This document shows positions 1-7,371 of a stretch of 14,787 bases of DNA, one piece after another. Below the pieces are notes generated by a model. The model saw only the letters and a program-made list of their open reading frames with translations. It was not told the DNA's origin and ran no database searches. The stretch lies in NCBI GenBank assembly GCA_904419105.1, contig CAJFQR010000026.1, positions 1 to 14,787 of the forward strand. Reading direction: 5' to 3'. The stretch comes from Candidatus Avimicrobium faecavium. GTDB lineage: Bacteria > Bacillota > Clostridia > Oscillospirales > Ruminococcaceae. Every line of letters begins with the position of its first letter. Positions within the stretch are counted from its first letter, which is position 1. The position numbers were made by a program, and so were the translations under genes.

Positions 1-988
1 AGTCGATGCCCACGGCCACGGTCATCGTGCCGTTGTAGCCGTCGGCGCTGCCCTCGTACTCGAGGGAGGCGTCGGCCAGGGTGGGCAGCAGCTCAAAGGC
101 CTCGGTGAAGTTCTTGGTCAGCGCCTCGTAGGTAACGGTGGAGCCGCTGATGCCGTTGATCTCTTCGGCGCTGGTCTTGCCGATCTGATCCTCGATCCAG
201 GAGGACTGGGTGTACTGGGCGCCATAGCCCTCGGTCTCGCTGGACTCGGTGAAGACCACGCCGCTGACCGCGCCGTTGGCGTCAAAGCCGATGGCGGTGG
301 TCACATTGCCGGCAAAGCCCGCATTGGAGGTGACGATGATGGTGCCCTCGTCACCGGCGCGGTAGGCCTCGCCGTCGACGGCGTAGCGCTGGAACTCGGT
401 GACATTCGGGAAGAGCTGGGCCTTGACCTCATCGGAGATGGGCTCACGCTCGGTGCCCGCCACCTCGACGCCGGCCAGTTCGCCGTAGATCTGGTAGGCG
501 GTCTTGACGGCGTTGGAGAAGGCGTTGGAGGAGATGGTGGTGCCGCTGATGGCCTGGACACCCTCCAGCGTCGAATCCTTGCCGATGTACTGATCCATGA
601 AGTCGTGCTCGGATACCCGGGAGCCGAGGCCCTGGGTCTCGTTGTTGACGAGCACCTCGGTGCCGGTGATGAGGCCATCGGAACCGATGCCCACCATCAC
701 CCGCAGCTGGCCGCCGTAGCCTCTGGCCTCGGCGGTAATGACATAGCCGGCGCCGTTGTCGGCCTGGTAGGCGTCAATGCCGCCTTCGGGCATCTCCTCA
801 ACGGTGCACTGGGTAAAGCTGTCCGCCTCCGGCAGGACAGCCACACGGGCGGCATCTGCGGCGGCGGCCTGCTGCTCCTCAATAATCGGGGTGGTCACAC
901 CCTCGGTGAGGACCAGAGCAGCGGTGGTAACACCGGCAATGACGGTGAGCACCAGCGGGGGCAGCACAAAATCCTTAAACATACTCAT
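1..988 (-). CDS. rnfG: Rnf complex subunit G with tandem FMN-binding domains (3' end beyond window)
   Basis: This is the membrane-anchored, covalently flavinylated subunit of the Rnf ferredoxin:NAD+ oxidoreductase, which couples electron transfer to Na+ or H+ pumping. About 329 residues are visible and no stop is reached. One N-terminal membrane segment (about residues 5-27) precedes an extracytoplasmic part. Two full FMN_bind domains follow, with flavinylation-type motifs SGTT at 148-151 (acceptor T151) and SGST at 281-284 (acceptor T284). A third domain seems to start near residue 313 (GYNGTMTVAVGID). Usual RnfG is about 200 residues with one such domain, so this one is enlarged. The ATG at 988 overlaps the rnfD stop (ATGA). 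A GGAGG lies 12 bases upstream of it, so I prefer it to the ATG two codons later. Position after rnfC and rnfD supports the name; a generic multi-domain FMN-binding protein is the alternative. Confidence 0.88.
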   Translation of the reverse strand, partial: MSMFKDFVLPPLVLTVIAGVTTAALVLTEGVTTPIIEEQQAAAADAARVAVLPEADSFTQCTVEEMPEGGIDAYQADNGAGYVITAEARGYGGQLRVMVGIGSDGLITGTEVLVNNETQGLGSRVSEHDFMDQYIGKDSTLEGVQAISGTTISSNAFSNAVKTAYQIYGELAGVEVAGTEREPISDEVKAQLFPNVTEFQRYAVDGEAYRAGDEGTIIVTSNAGFAGNVTTAIGFDANGAVSGVVFTESSETEGYGAQYTQSSWIEDQIGKTSAEEINGISGSTVTYEALTKNFTEAFELLPTLADASLEYEGSADGYNGTMTVAVGID

Positions 989-1929
989 TTCTTGATCACA
1001 CCTCCAAAGGGCTTCGACTTTGTAAGGCTGTCGATGTGGGGCGTAATGATGTTCATCAGCAGGATCGCGAAGGACACGCCCTCCGGATAGGAGCCGAACA
1101 ACCGGATCAGCATGGTGATCAGGCCGCAGCCAATGCCGAAGATCAGCTTGCCCATGTCGGTAACCGGGCTGGTAACATAGTCGGTGGCCATGAAGAAGGC
1201 GCCCAGCACAGCGCCGCCGGCCATCAGCTGGAACAGCGGATCCTCACCGGCCAGCAGCGAGCAGACGGCAATGGTAGCCAGGAAGGAGACCGGGATGATG
1301 GGCTTGATGACACCGCGGACAATCAGGAAGACGCCGCCGATCAGCAGCGCCAGGATGCAGGTCTCGCCCAGGGCGCCGCCGCGCAGGCCGAGGAACATCT
1401 CCATATAGGAGGGCAGATCGCTGGCGGTGGTGACTGCCAGCGGGGTAGCGCCGGACACCAGGGTGTAGCCGCCAATTACCTTATGGGGCACCAGCCAGGT
1501 GGTCATCGCCTCGGAGAAGGAGATGAGCAGCACCACGCGGCCGACGATGGCCGGGTTGGCGAAGTTCTGCCCCAGGCCGCCGAACAGCTTCTTGACCAGC
1601 ACAATGGCGAAGATGCCGCCGACAGCGGCCTGCCACAGCGGGAAGGTGGAGGGCAGGTTATAGGCCAGCAGGATACCGGTGACCACGGCGCTCAGGTCGC
1701 CGATGGTCTGGGGCTTTTTGCGGACCAGGTTGAACAGGTACTCGGCAACCACGCAGGTGATCACGCAGGTGGCGATCAGAGCCAGCGACCGGAAGCCGAA
1801 GATCAAAACCGAAGCGACACCCGCCGGAACCAGCGCGATGATCACATTCAGCATCAGAGATTTTGTGGTCACCTTGTCCTTAATATGAGGAGAAGGGGCC
1901 ACAGTCAGCTTATTGGTAATGGTACTCAC
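985..1929 (-). CDS. rnfD: Rnf complex subunit D, membrane flavoprotein
   Basis: RnfD is the polytopic membrane subunit of the Rnf complex (NqrB/RnfD family). It carries a covalently bound FMN and helps link electron transfer to ion translocation. The product is 314 residues, normal for the family, and is mostly hydrophobic helices from about residue 26 onward. The flavinylation motif SGAT is at 159-162, making T162 the expected FMN acceptor. The start is GTG at 1929: an AAGGAG lies 9 bases upstream and the N-terminus then begins VSTITNKL, followed by the family-typical SPHIKDK. A longer reading with 34 extra residues would run back into rnfC and is rejected. The rnfC stop is two bases upstream and the TGA stop overlaps the rnfG ATG, so translation of C, D and G is probably coupled. 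Confidence 0.95.
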   Translation of the reverse strand: MSTITNKLTVAPSPHIKDKVTTKSLMLNVIIALVPAGVASVLIFGFRSLALIATCVITCVVAEYLFNLVRKKPQTIGDLSAVVTGILLAYNLPSTFPLWQAAVGGIFAIVLVKKLFGGLGQNFANPAIVGRVVLLISFSEAMTTWLVPHKVIGGYTLVSGATPLAVTTASDLPSYMEMFLGLRGGALGETCILALLIGGVFLIVRGVIKPIIPVSFLATIAVCSLLAGEDPLFQLMAGGAVLGAFFMATDYVTSPVTDMGKLIFGIGCGLITMLIRLFGSYPEGVSFAILLMNIITPHIDSLTKSKPFGGVIKK

Positions 1930-1931
1930 CC

Positions 1932-3245
1932 TTACTTGCTCCTTTCGATCATTTTCTTGGCCAGTCGATTGACCGAGACAAGATTTCTCTTGGCAGGGCA
2001 GACATAGGCGCAGCAGCCGCACTCCATGCACAGGTTGACCTTCAGGGCCTTGAGGGCGTCCACATCGCCGGCATTAAAGGCCTTCTCGATGGCGGCGGGC
2101 ATCAGACCCAGCGGGCAGGCGTTGACGCAGCGTGCGCAGCGGATGCAGGGGGTTTCCGGTGCCTCGGCCTCGGCGGTCTTTTCCGCGCTGAAAGCAAGGA
2201 TGGCGTTGTTGTTCTTGAGCACCGGATAGTCCAGTGTCGGCACGGCAAAGCCCATCATCGGGCCGCCCATGATGATCTTCTTCGGCTCGGTCTTGAAGCC
2301 GCCGCAGAAGTCGATGATGTCGCCGAAGGTGGCGCCGATGGGCACCTCCACATTCTTGGGCTCGGCGATGGCATCGCCGTCCACGGTGACGCGCTTGGTC
2401 ACCAGCGGCATGCCGGTGTGCATATACCGGGCGATGAAGGCGATGGTGGAGACATTGAGCACCACGCAGCCCACATCGCTGGGCAGCTTGCCCTCGGGCA
2501 CGATCTTGCCGGTGCATTCATAGATCAGCACCTTCTCACCGCCCTGGGGGTACTGGGCCTTGAGGCTCTTGACCGAGACGCCGTCCAGACCGGCCACGGC
2601 GGCCTGGAGCTTGGCGATGGCCTCGGGCTTGTTGTCCTCGACGCCGATGATCACCTCGGAGAGTTCCATGTACTGCTTGACCAGCTTGATGCCCTCGACG
2701 ATGTCGTCGGTCTCCTCGAGCATGGTGCGGTTGTCGGCGGTGATGTAGGGCTCACACTCGGCGCCGTTGACCAGCAGGGTGGTGACCTCGTCCAGGTTCT
2801 TGGGCATCAGCTTGACATGCGTCGGGAAGCCGGCGCCGCCCAGGCCCACCAGCCCGGAGCGGCGGATCGCCGCGGCGAAGCTCGCAAGGTCGGTGACCTC
2901 CGGAGCCTTCACCGACTCATCCACCTCCTGCAGCTTATCCGGAGTGATCACAACGGCCTTGATCGGAGTACCGTCGCTGCCGATGATGTCATCGATCTTT
3001 GTGACCTTTCCGGATACGCTGGAGTGGATCGGCGCGCCGATAAAGGCGTCGGTATCGCCGATGACCTGACCCACTTTTACAAGGTCTGTCAGCTTCACGG
3101 TGGGAGTGCACTCCCGGCCCATGTGCTGCTTCATCGGGATCACTACCTTGTCGGGCACGGGCATCTTAACGGTCTCGCTGGCTGCGGTGTTTTTGCAGTG
3201 CGGGACCTTGACGCCACTCAAAGATTTTGAAAAAAGCTTTGACAC
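1932..3245 (-). CDS. rnfC: Rnf complex subunit C, NADH-side FMN/iron-sulfur protein
   Basis: RnfC is the peripheral cytoplasmic subunit that binds NAD(H) and FMN and passes electrons through two [4Fe-4S] clusters. The product is 437 residues, the usual clostridial length. The nucleotide/flavin signature GLGGAGFPTH is at 134-143 and NGAECEPYITAD at 160-171. Two ferredoxin-type motifs follow: CIRCARCVNACP (367-378) and CMECGCCAYVCP (406-417), each with all four cysteines. The start is GTG at 3245, 8 bases after a perfect AGGAGG. It is the first Rnf structural gene after the apbE and Gx-transporter genes, in the clostridial order C-D-G. The 164-base gap before it holds strong inverted repeats and is the only long spacer in the operon, so it may be where expression of rnf is set apart from the two upstream genes. 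Confidence 0.96.
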   Translation of the reverse strand: MSKLFSKSLSGVKVPHCKNTAASETVKMPVPDKVVIPMKQHMGRECTPTVKLTDLVKVGQVIGDTDAFIGAPIHSSVSGKVTKIDDIIGSDGTPIKAVVITPDKLQEVDESVKAPEVTDLASFAAAIRRSGLVGLGGAGFPTHVKLMPKNLDEVTTLLVNGAECEPYITADNRTMLEETDDIVEGIKLVKQYMELSEVIIGVEDNKPEAIAKLQAAVAGLDGVSVKSLKAQYPQGGEKVLIYECTGKIVPEGKLPSDVGCVVLNVSTIAFIARYMHTGMPLVTKRVTVDGDAIAEPKNVEVPIGATFGDIIDFCGGFKTEPKKIIMGGPMMGFAVPTLDYPVLKNNNAILAFSAEKTAEAEAPETPCIRCARCVNACPLGLMPAAIEKAFNAGDVDALKALKVNLCMECGCCAYVCPAKRNLVSVNRLAKKMIERSK

Positions 3246-3409
3246 GATAGTTTCCTCCTGTTTCAGAGAGTTTTTTCACCAAATTTACCCCAGAAAACGG
3301 GCAGGGCCTGCATACCCATGGCTCCGCCCGCCACGATAGATAAAGCCGGCTTGCCTTTCGGCCTGCGAATGCCGCAGTCGGGAAGGATCGAAACGACCGC
3401 TCCGGTCCT
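3246..3409 (-). other. Structured spacer ahead of rnfC
   Basis: These 164 bases lie between the Gx-transporter stop and the rnfC GTG start. Read on the minus strand they hold a large GC-rich hairpin overlapping the preceding stop codon, a short GCC-GAAA-GGC hairpin with a GNRA-type loop (near 3350-3360), and GGGC/GCCC complementarity around 3300-3330. An AT-rich stretch with the rnfC ribosome binding site follows. No run of U follows the large hairpin, so it is not a textbook terminator. I saw no convincing sigma-A promoter. I could not match it to a riboswitch class I can recite. It may be a cis-regulatory or RNA-processing element; that is inference. Confidence 0.4.
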
Positions 3410-3418
3410 TCACGACTG
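3375..3418 (-). repeat. Inverted repeat overlapping the Gx-transporter stop codon
   Basis: The arms are 3375-3387 and 3406-3418. They pair as CAGTCG/CGACTG plus GAAGGA/TCCTTC with one mismatch between, giving 12 base pairs. The 18-base loop contains a further CCG-GAG-CGG mini-hairpin. The right arm includes the last codons and part of the stop of the preceding gene. As RNA this would be a stable hairpin, but no T-tract follows on the minus strand, so partial termination, 3'-end protection or processing is more likely than full termination. Confidence 0.55.
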
Positions 3419-3943
3419 TGTCAGCCGCAGTTTATTCATATAAGGAAGCATCACGCGCAGGATGACGCCGGTGGCAACGCCCATCCCGATGCCTGACACC
3501 GCCATTATAGGCAGATAGTAGATGACGAACCCCGACTGCATGATGACCGAAGCCATCGCCAGCTGGCCGAAGTTGTGGCCCAGGGATCCGCACACGCTGA
3601 TGAGGGTGTAGCTCAGGTCCAGCCGCTTGAGGCGGATCAGGACCAGCATCACCGTCACCGAGACCAGTCCCCCCGCGGTGCTCATGCAGGCCGCCGTGAA
3701 CCCCCGGGTGAGCAGGGCAAAGAAGCCCTTGAGCACCGCCAGGGTGTAGGCCTGCCGTCCCCCAAGGAAGAAGACGCAGTACATGGTGACGATATTCGAC
3801 AGCCCGAGCTTGACCCCGGGCGGCAGCCCGGGCACGGTGATCATCGATTCCACATAGCTGAGCACCATCGCCATCGCGAAGAGCAGTCCCATCAGGACCG
3901 TCTGCCGGACGCGGGCGCTGCGGTTGGTTTTGCTGGTCACCAT
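3410..3943 (-). CDS. Gx-transporter / HepT-like small membrane protein of the Rnf operon
   Basis: This 177-residue integral membrane protein has about five hydrophobic segments. It resembles the family annotated as Gx transporter or heptaprenyl diphosphate synthase component I, with the signatures PGLPPGVKLGLSNIVTMY (about 37-54) and GGLVSVTVM near the middle. The fold type is like the substrate-binding subunits of ECF transporters. Family members often sit beside apbE and rnf or related flavin-dependent redox genes, which hints at a role in supplying a cofactor or precursor for extracytoplasmic flavinylation; that is inference and the substrate is not known to me. The gene begins 21 bases after the apbE stop. 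An AAGGAG is only 4 bases before the ATG at 3943; the GTG that follows directly (7 bases from it) could be the true start. Confidence 0.8.
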   Translation of the reverse strand: MVTSKTNRSARVRQTVLMGLLFAMAMVLSYVESMITVPGLPPGVKLGLSNIVTMYCVFFLGGRQAYTLAVLKGFFALLTRGFTAACMSTAGGLVSVTVMLVLIRLKRLDLSYTLISVCGSLGHNFGQLAMASVIMQSGFVIYYLPIMAVSGIGMGVATGVILRVMLPYMNKLRLTQS

Positions 3944-3964
3944 GTCACTCCTTTGGGCAAGATG

Positions 3965-5059
3965 TTATTCAATGACAAAATACCGGTACGCTGCCGCCCC
4001 GTCGTGGGGCTCGAACCGGTCTGCGAGGGACGGGGAGTAGTAGACATTCCCCTCGGTATCCACCAGAATCAGGGCAAAGCCCTCCTCCTGTCCCCGGGCC
4101 AGGGCGGCCTCCTTCCCCTCGATGAAGAGGGCGGTGGAGAGATAGTCCCCGAGAGCGCCATCCTGAGTGATGACGGTGACGCTGAGCAGATCGCTCTGGG
4201 CCGGATAGCCGGTCTTGGGGTCGATCACATGGTGATAGCGCACACCGTCCTGTTCAAAATAGCGCTCGTAGCCGCCGGTGGTGGCCATCGTCTCCCCGTC
4301 CTCGAGCTCGACGATGGCCAGGTACTGGCTGGCATCTCCCTGGGGGTCCCGCAGCCCGAAGCGGAAGGCGCCGGAGCCATCCGGGTTCTCCCCGATGACG
4401 ATCAGGTTCCCTCCCAGCGACGCAAAGCCGGCGGTGCCCGCCTGCCCGTGAGCCAGCTCACCCACCAGACCGGCGGTCCAGCCCTTGGCGATGCCTCCGA
4501 GGTCGATGGCCATGCCCGGCCGCTCGAGATAGGCGGTGCGGGCCCCTTCGTCAAGGAGCAGTCCGTCGATGCCCACCAGCTCCATCGCCGCCGCCAGCGC
4601 CTCGTCCGAGGGCACCTGCGGGTCATCGCCGGTGATGCCCCAGAGCTCCACCACCGGAGCGATGGTGATGTCAAAGGCGCCGCCGCTCTCCTCCGAGAGC
4701 TGCTTGGCCCGCTGGAGCAGCCGGAAGGTGCGCTCGGACACCTCCACCGGGGCGATGCCGGCCTGGGCGTTGACTTTGGCGATTTCCGAGCTCTCCAGAT
4801 GCATCGACAGCTGGGCCTCCACCTCCCGGATCAGCGCCTCGCTGCCGTCGCAGACGGTGTCCGCCGCCGGCCCGTACCAGCGCTGCTCAATGACGGTGTT
4901 CATCGCATAGGTGATGCCCGCCGCCATCTCCCCGGCCTGCGCTCCGCTCCCCTGGGATGAGGAGCTCTCCCCCTCCCGGGAGGCGGCAGGCGCCGCCAGA
5001 TAGAGCACAGCGCACAGAAGGATGATTGCACAGCCGATCGCCGTTATCTTCCGCTCCAA
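3965..5059 (-). CDS. apbE: FAD:protein FMN transferase (flavin maturase for Rnf)
   Basis: ApbE moves FMN from FAD onto a threonine of target proteins, here most likely RnfD and RnfG encoded downstream. The 364-residue product starts with a basic stretch and a hydrophobic segment (about 5-27) ending in APAAS, so it is exported and probably membrane-tethered. I see no clean lipobox. Family motifs are all present: MNT near 53, DLGGIAKGW at 186-194, SLGGN at 214-218, HHVIDPKTGYP at 276-286 and DYLSTA at 305-310, where D305 and T309 fit the Mg2+ site. The start is TTG at 5059, 7 bases after AAAGGAG; no better start is in frame upstream. It is first in the operon, about 95 bases downstream of a strong promoter. 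Confidence 0.93.
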   Translation of the reverse strand: MERKITAIGCAIILLCAVLYLAAPAASREGESSSSQGSGAQAGEMAAGITYAMNTVIEQRWYGPAADTVCDGSEALIREVEAQLSMHLESSEIAKVNAQAGIAPVEVSERTFRLLQRAKQLSEESGGAFDITIAPVVELWGITGDDPQVPSDEALAAAMELVGIDGLLLDEGARTAYLERPGMAIDLGGIAKGWTAGLVGELAHGQAGTAGFASLGGNLIVIGENPDGSGAFRFGLRDPQGDASQYLAIVELEDGETMATTGGYERYFEQDGVRYHHVIDPKTGYPAQSDLLSVTVITQDGALGDYLSTALFIEGKEAALARGQEEGFALILVDTEGNVYYSPSLADRFEPHDGAAAYRYFVIE

Positions 5060-5162
5060 GGTCCAGCTCCTTTGCTCGTGTGAATAAAATCGAGATACGG
5101 CTCGATTTGTGGCCGAAAGTCGAACAAATTGTGAATTTTTCAGCCTGCCGCATCAGATAATT

Positions 5163-5191
5163 ATTGTATCCGGTCTTGGTAGTAAAGTCAA
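5163..5191 (-). promoter_or_regulatory. Sigma-A promoter of the apbE-Gx-rnfCDG operon
   Basis: On the minus strand there is a -35 box TTGACT (5186-5191), a spacer of exactly 17 bases and a -10 box TACAAT (5163-5168). Both boxes match the consensus in five of six positions. Transcription would start near 5155, leaving a leader of about 95 bases before the apbE TTG start. This is among the best promoters in the window and implies strong basal expression of the Rnf operon. Confidence 0.85.
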
Positions 5192-5425
5192 GAATAACCG
5201 GATTTTATCTGCAAATCTGACAGGCTTTTCGGCGATTTCACACAAAATACTGCCGCTGCCCCTGTGCAAAAAGCGAAGGCGGGAAACAGGATTCGTTACT
5301 ATTTTAACAGAATATCCAGATGGGTACGCCATTTGCCGCCGCCTACCATTATATCCCCATGAAGTTGCAGCTTCTATCAAATTTAGGTAAAATCTTGCGG
5401 CAGCCGCCGCATCTCCACCTCCTGC
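5192..5425. other. AT-richer intergenic stretch with no recognisable gene
   Basis: This stretch separates the terminator of the glutamate-synthase-like gene from the Rnf operon promoter. It is visibly richer in A and T than its neighbours. On the minus strand a short hairpin (TGCGGC/GCCGCA, 5396-5411) followed by a weak T4 could be a second terminator. A TATAAT-like box near 5350 has no -35 at a proper distance. An open frame spans it but shows no ribosome binding site or known family. I see no RNA gene I can name. Confidence 0.35.
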
Positions 5426-5464
5426 AAAAAATCGAGAGGGCGGCGGCACACAGCCGTCGCCCTC
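5426..5464 (-). terminator. Rho-independent terminator of the glutamate-synthase-like gene
   Basis: On the minus strand the hairpin GAGGGCG-A-CGGC / GCCG-C-CGCCCTC (5436-5464, loop TGTGT, one mismatch) is followed after four bases by a run of six T (5426-5431). It lies about 40 bases after the stop codon at 5505. Confidence 0.88.
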
Positions 5465-5504
5465 CCGGGGACAGGATCGTTCTCTCTTAATAAAAGGTAG
5501 GGCC

Positions 5505-7025
5505 TTACTTGAGGTAGGTGCCCCGGAGCAGGTCCCGGGCCTCGTAGGTCAACGGGATCAGATCGTCCCGGCCGGCGAAGGCCACATCGAACTTGCGGTT
5601 GAGCGCCAGGAACTGCCGCACGCCCAGGTGGATCTTGTTCAGATAGGAGAAGACGCCGATGGCGCCGGTGGGGAAGCTGTCAGCCTCGTCGCCGTAGACA
5701 GTGCGCAGCTCCCGCAGATCGGCAAAGATCTCCGGCACGGTGCTGCCGAACTTGCGGTACATCTCCGGCACTTCACCGGCGGCGATCATCTCACCGACCT
5801 TCTTGGCGCTCATCGCGGCGGCCATCGCCGCCCGGCCAATGCCGACGACGGTGACATACGGCGCACCGAAGGCCAGCGCCTTGAACACCTGGTCCTCGCT
5901 GGCGATGCCGCCGGTGATGGCGATATCCGGCAGGTCCAGGCCCTCCTTCTCCAGACGGCAGCAGATGGAATGGACCTCCATCTCCATCTGGACGGTGGGG
6001 TAGCACCACTCGTTCATCATCTTCACCGGGCTGTTGCCGCTGCCGCCGCCGGCCCCGTCGAAGGTGACCATATCCACCCCGGCGGCACAGGCGATGCGCA
6101 GCACCTTCTCCATATCCTGGGGATCGTAGCCGGCCATCTTGAAGAAGATATTCCGGGCGCCGAGCTCCCGCAGGCTGTTGATGCGGCCGACCAGATACTC
6201 CTCGTCCCACATCGGCAGCCGGTTGTAGTCCCGGAAGGGCACGCCGCGGCCGGCCTTATATTCCTCCTGCACCGCCGGATCCTCCGGGTCGGGCAGGATC
6301 AGCGCAGCGTTTTTCTTCTTCTGCAGGGCTTCCTCCAGGCTGGCAACGATGCCCATGGCCTGGATGCCCTTGGCCGACTGGCCGAACTTGAACTCGATGG
6401 AGGTGGCGCCGCACTGGGTAATGCCGTACTCGGCCACACCCTTGAGATCGTCGTCACAGTTGCACTGCAGGATGATGTCGCCGTAGCCGTGCTCATATTT
6501 GCGGAAGGCACCGATCATATCCTTGAGCAGCTGGCAGTTCGCCACCTTGCCGTTTTCCACCACCAGGCCCGGGTCCTTGTCTACGGCGCCCTCGCCGATG
6601 ACGCAGAGTACCCCGGCCATCGCCGCCCCGGCAAAGTAATCCTGCCAGTCCAGCTTGGCCATCGCCGGCAGAATCACCGGCATCTTGAGCTTGATCGGGT
6701 CCTCGCGGCCGATTTCGGTCTCCATCTTCACATGGTAGACGGTGGCCTCCTCCGAGTGCTCCGGCGCACCCATGGCGCCGAACACCCGGCCGTTGATGTT
6801 GAAGTGGCTGTAATCCACCGGGTAGATCTTCTCCGAGCCATACTGGAAGTTGCCGCCGGCAGTGGGGTAAACGGTATCCGCGCCGCGTACCGCTGCCAGG
6901 CCGATCTCACACAGGCCGGGGCAGTCGCCGCAGACCGAGCACATGCCGGAACAGGGCGCCGGGTGCTCCCGGTCCCGCAGCCGGGTTTTGTTGAAAGCCG
7001 AACCGAGTTTTGGACTGTAAGACAT
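5505..7025 (-). CDS. FMN-binding glutamate-synthase-like oxidoreductase with N-terminal cysteine cluster
   Basis: This 506-residue protein matches the FMN-binding central domain of glutamate synthase. It has K213 and Q215 in EFKFGQSAKG (211-220), DGAGGGSGNSP (323-333) and the phosphate-binding end TGGIASEDQV with GAPYVTVVGIGRA (371-399). It lacks the N-terminal glutaminase domain and the cysteine triplet that binds the 3Fe-4S cluster after the barrel in true GltS. Instead five cysteines lie at 25, 29, 32, 35 and 39, which may hold an iron-sulfur cluster. It is therefore probably a flavin-dependent oxidoreductase of unknown substrate, not a stand-alone glutamate synthase. The ATG at 7025 follows AAAGGAG by 10 bases. 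It is monocistronic, with its own terminator, and divergent from an AraC-type regulator. Confidence 0.82.
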   Translation of the reverse strand: MSYSPKLGSAFNKTRLRDREHPAPCSGMCSVCGDCPGLCEIGLAAVRGADTVYPTAGGNFQYGSEKIYPVDYSHFNINGRVFGAMGAPEHSEEATVYHVKMETEIGREDPIKLKMPVILPAMAKLDWQDYFAGAAMAGVLCVIGEGAVDKDPGLVVENGKVANCQLLKDMIGAFRKYEHGYGDIILQCNCDDDLKGVAEYGITQCGATSIEFKFGQSAKGIQAMGIVASLEEALQKKKNAALILPDPEDPAVQEEYKAGRGVPFRDYNRLPMWDEEYLVGRINSLRELGARNIFFKMAGYDPQDMEKVLRIACAAGVDMVTFDGAGGGSGNSPVKMMNEWCYPTVQMEMEVHSICCRLEKEGLDLPDIAITGGIASEDQVFKALAFGAPYVTVVGIGRAAMAAAMSAKKVGEMIAAGEVPEMYRKFGSTVPEIFADLRELRTVYGDEADSFPTGAIGVFSYLNKIHLGVRQFLALNRKFDVAFAGRDDLIPLTYEARDLLRGTYLK

Positions 7026-7078
7026 AATACTACAACTCCTTTGATCGCCCCCGCCCCAGCGGGAGGTCCTTTTCCCTT

Positions 7079-7113
7079 AGTATAAGGGTAGCACACCCAT
7101 CCGGGAAATGCAA
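7079..7113 (-). promoter_or_regulatory. Probable promoter of the glutamate-synthase-like gene
   Basis: On the minus strand TTGCAT (7108-7113) is followed after 17 bases by TACCCT (7085-7090), and directly after that by TATACT (7079-7084). TATACT is the better -10 box but has no good -35 at its own spacing, so the exact pairing is uncertain. The leader then carries a CCCGC/GCGGG hairpin just upstream of the ribosome binding site. Confidence 0.5.
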
Positions 7114-7253
7114 CGGCGGCGGCACCCTCTCCCCTGCCCAAAAATCCCGCCGAATTTTAGGCAGAATGATAGGAACTGCTCCGGAAAAGGCTGGAAAGGG
7201 ATTGCTACCCCGTATAAAGAGATTGCCGAACCCCATAATTTTGGCAGACGCCA

Positions 7254-7282
7254 TTTACAGACGCCGCCGGATGCCGAATGAT
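7254..7282 (+). promoter_or_regulatory. Candidate promoter of the AraC-family regulator
   Basis: TTTACA (7254-7259, five of six consensus) and AATGAT (7277-7282, four of six) are separated by exactly 17 bases, with a start expected near 7289. The 80-base leader that follows contains GCCGGGC/GCCCGGC complementarity ahead of the AAGGAGG. The match is reasonable but not strong. Confidence 0.45.
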
Positions 7283-7371
7283 AGAGGTATTAAGAACGCA
7301 TCGGGCCGGGCGGGCACCGCCTCTTCGTCCGGGAGGGAGCCTTCGGCCCGGCAGCAAGGAGGTGGATCCGT

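Noticed and set aside
3300..3409. Thought of a cyclic-di-GMP, cobalamin or molybdenum-cofactor riboswitch before rnfC
   Set aside because: The conserved core bases of these classes that I can recall are not present; only general hairpins are supported.
2418..4960. Plus-strand frames opposite rnfC, the Gx-transporter gene and apbE (2418-3230, 3575-4960)
   Set aside because: Antisense shadows caused by high GC at third codon positions of the real genes.
5153..5449. Minus-strand 98-codon frame in the gap before the Rnf operon
   Set aside because: It begins inside the upstream terminator, overlaps the operon promoter at its end, and has no family resemblance.
5628..7085. Plus-strand frame of 485 codons opposite the glutamate-synthase-like gene
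   Set aside because: Antisense shadow with no ribosome binding site or family resemblance.
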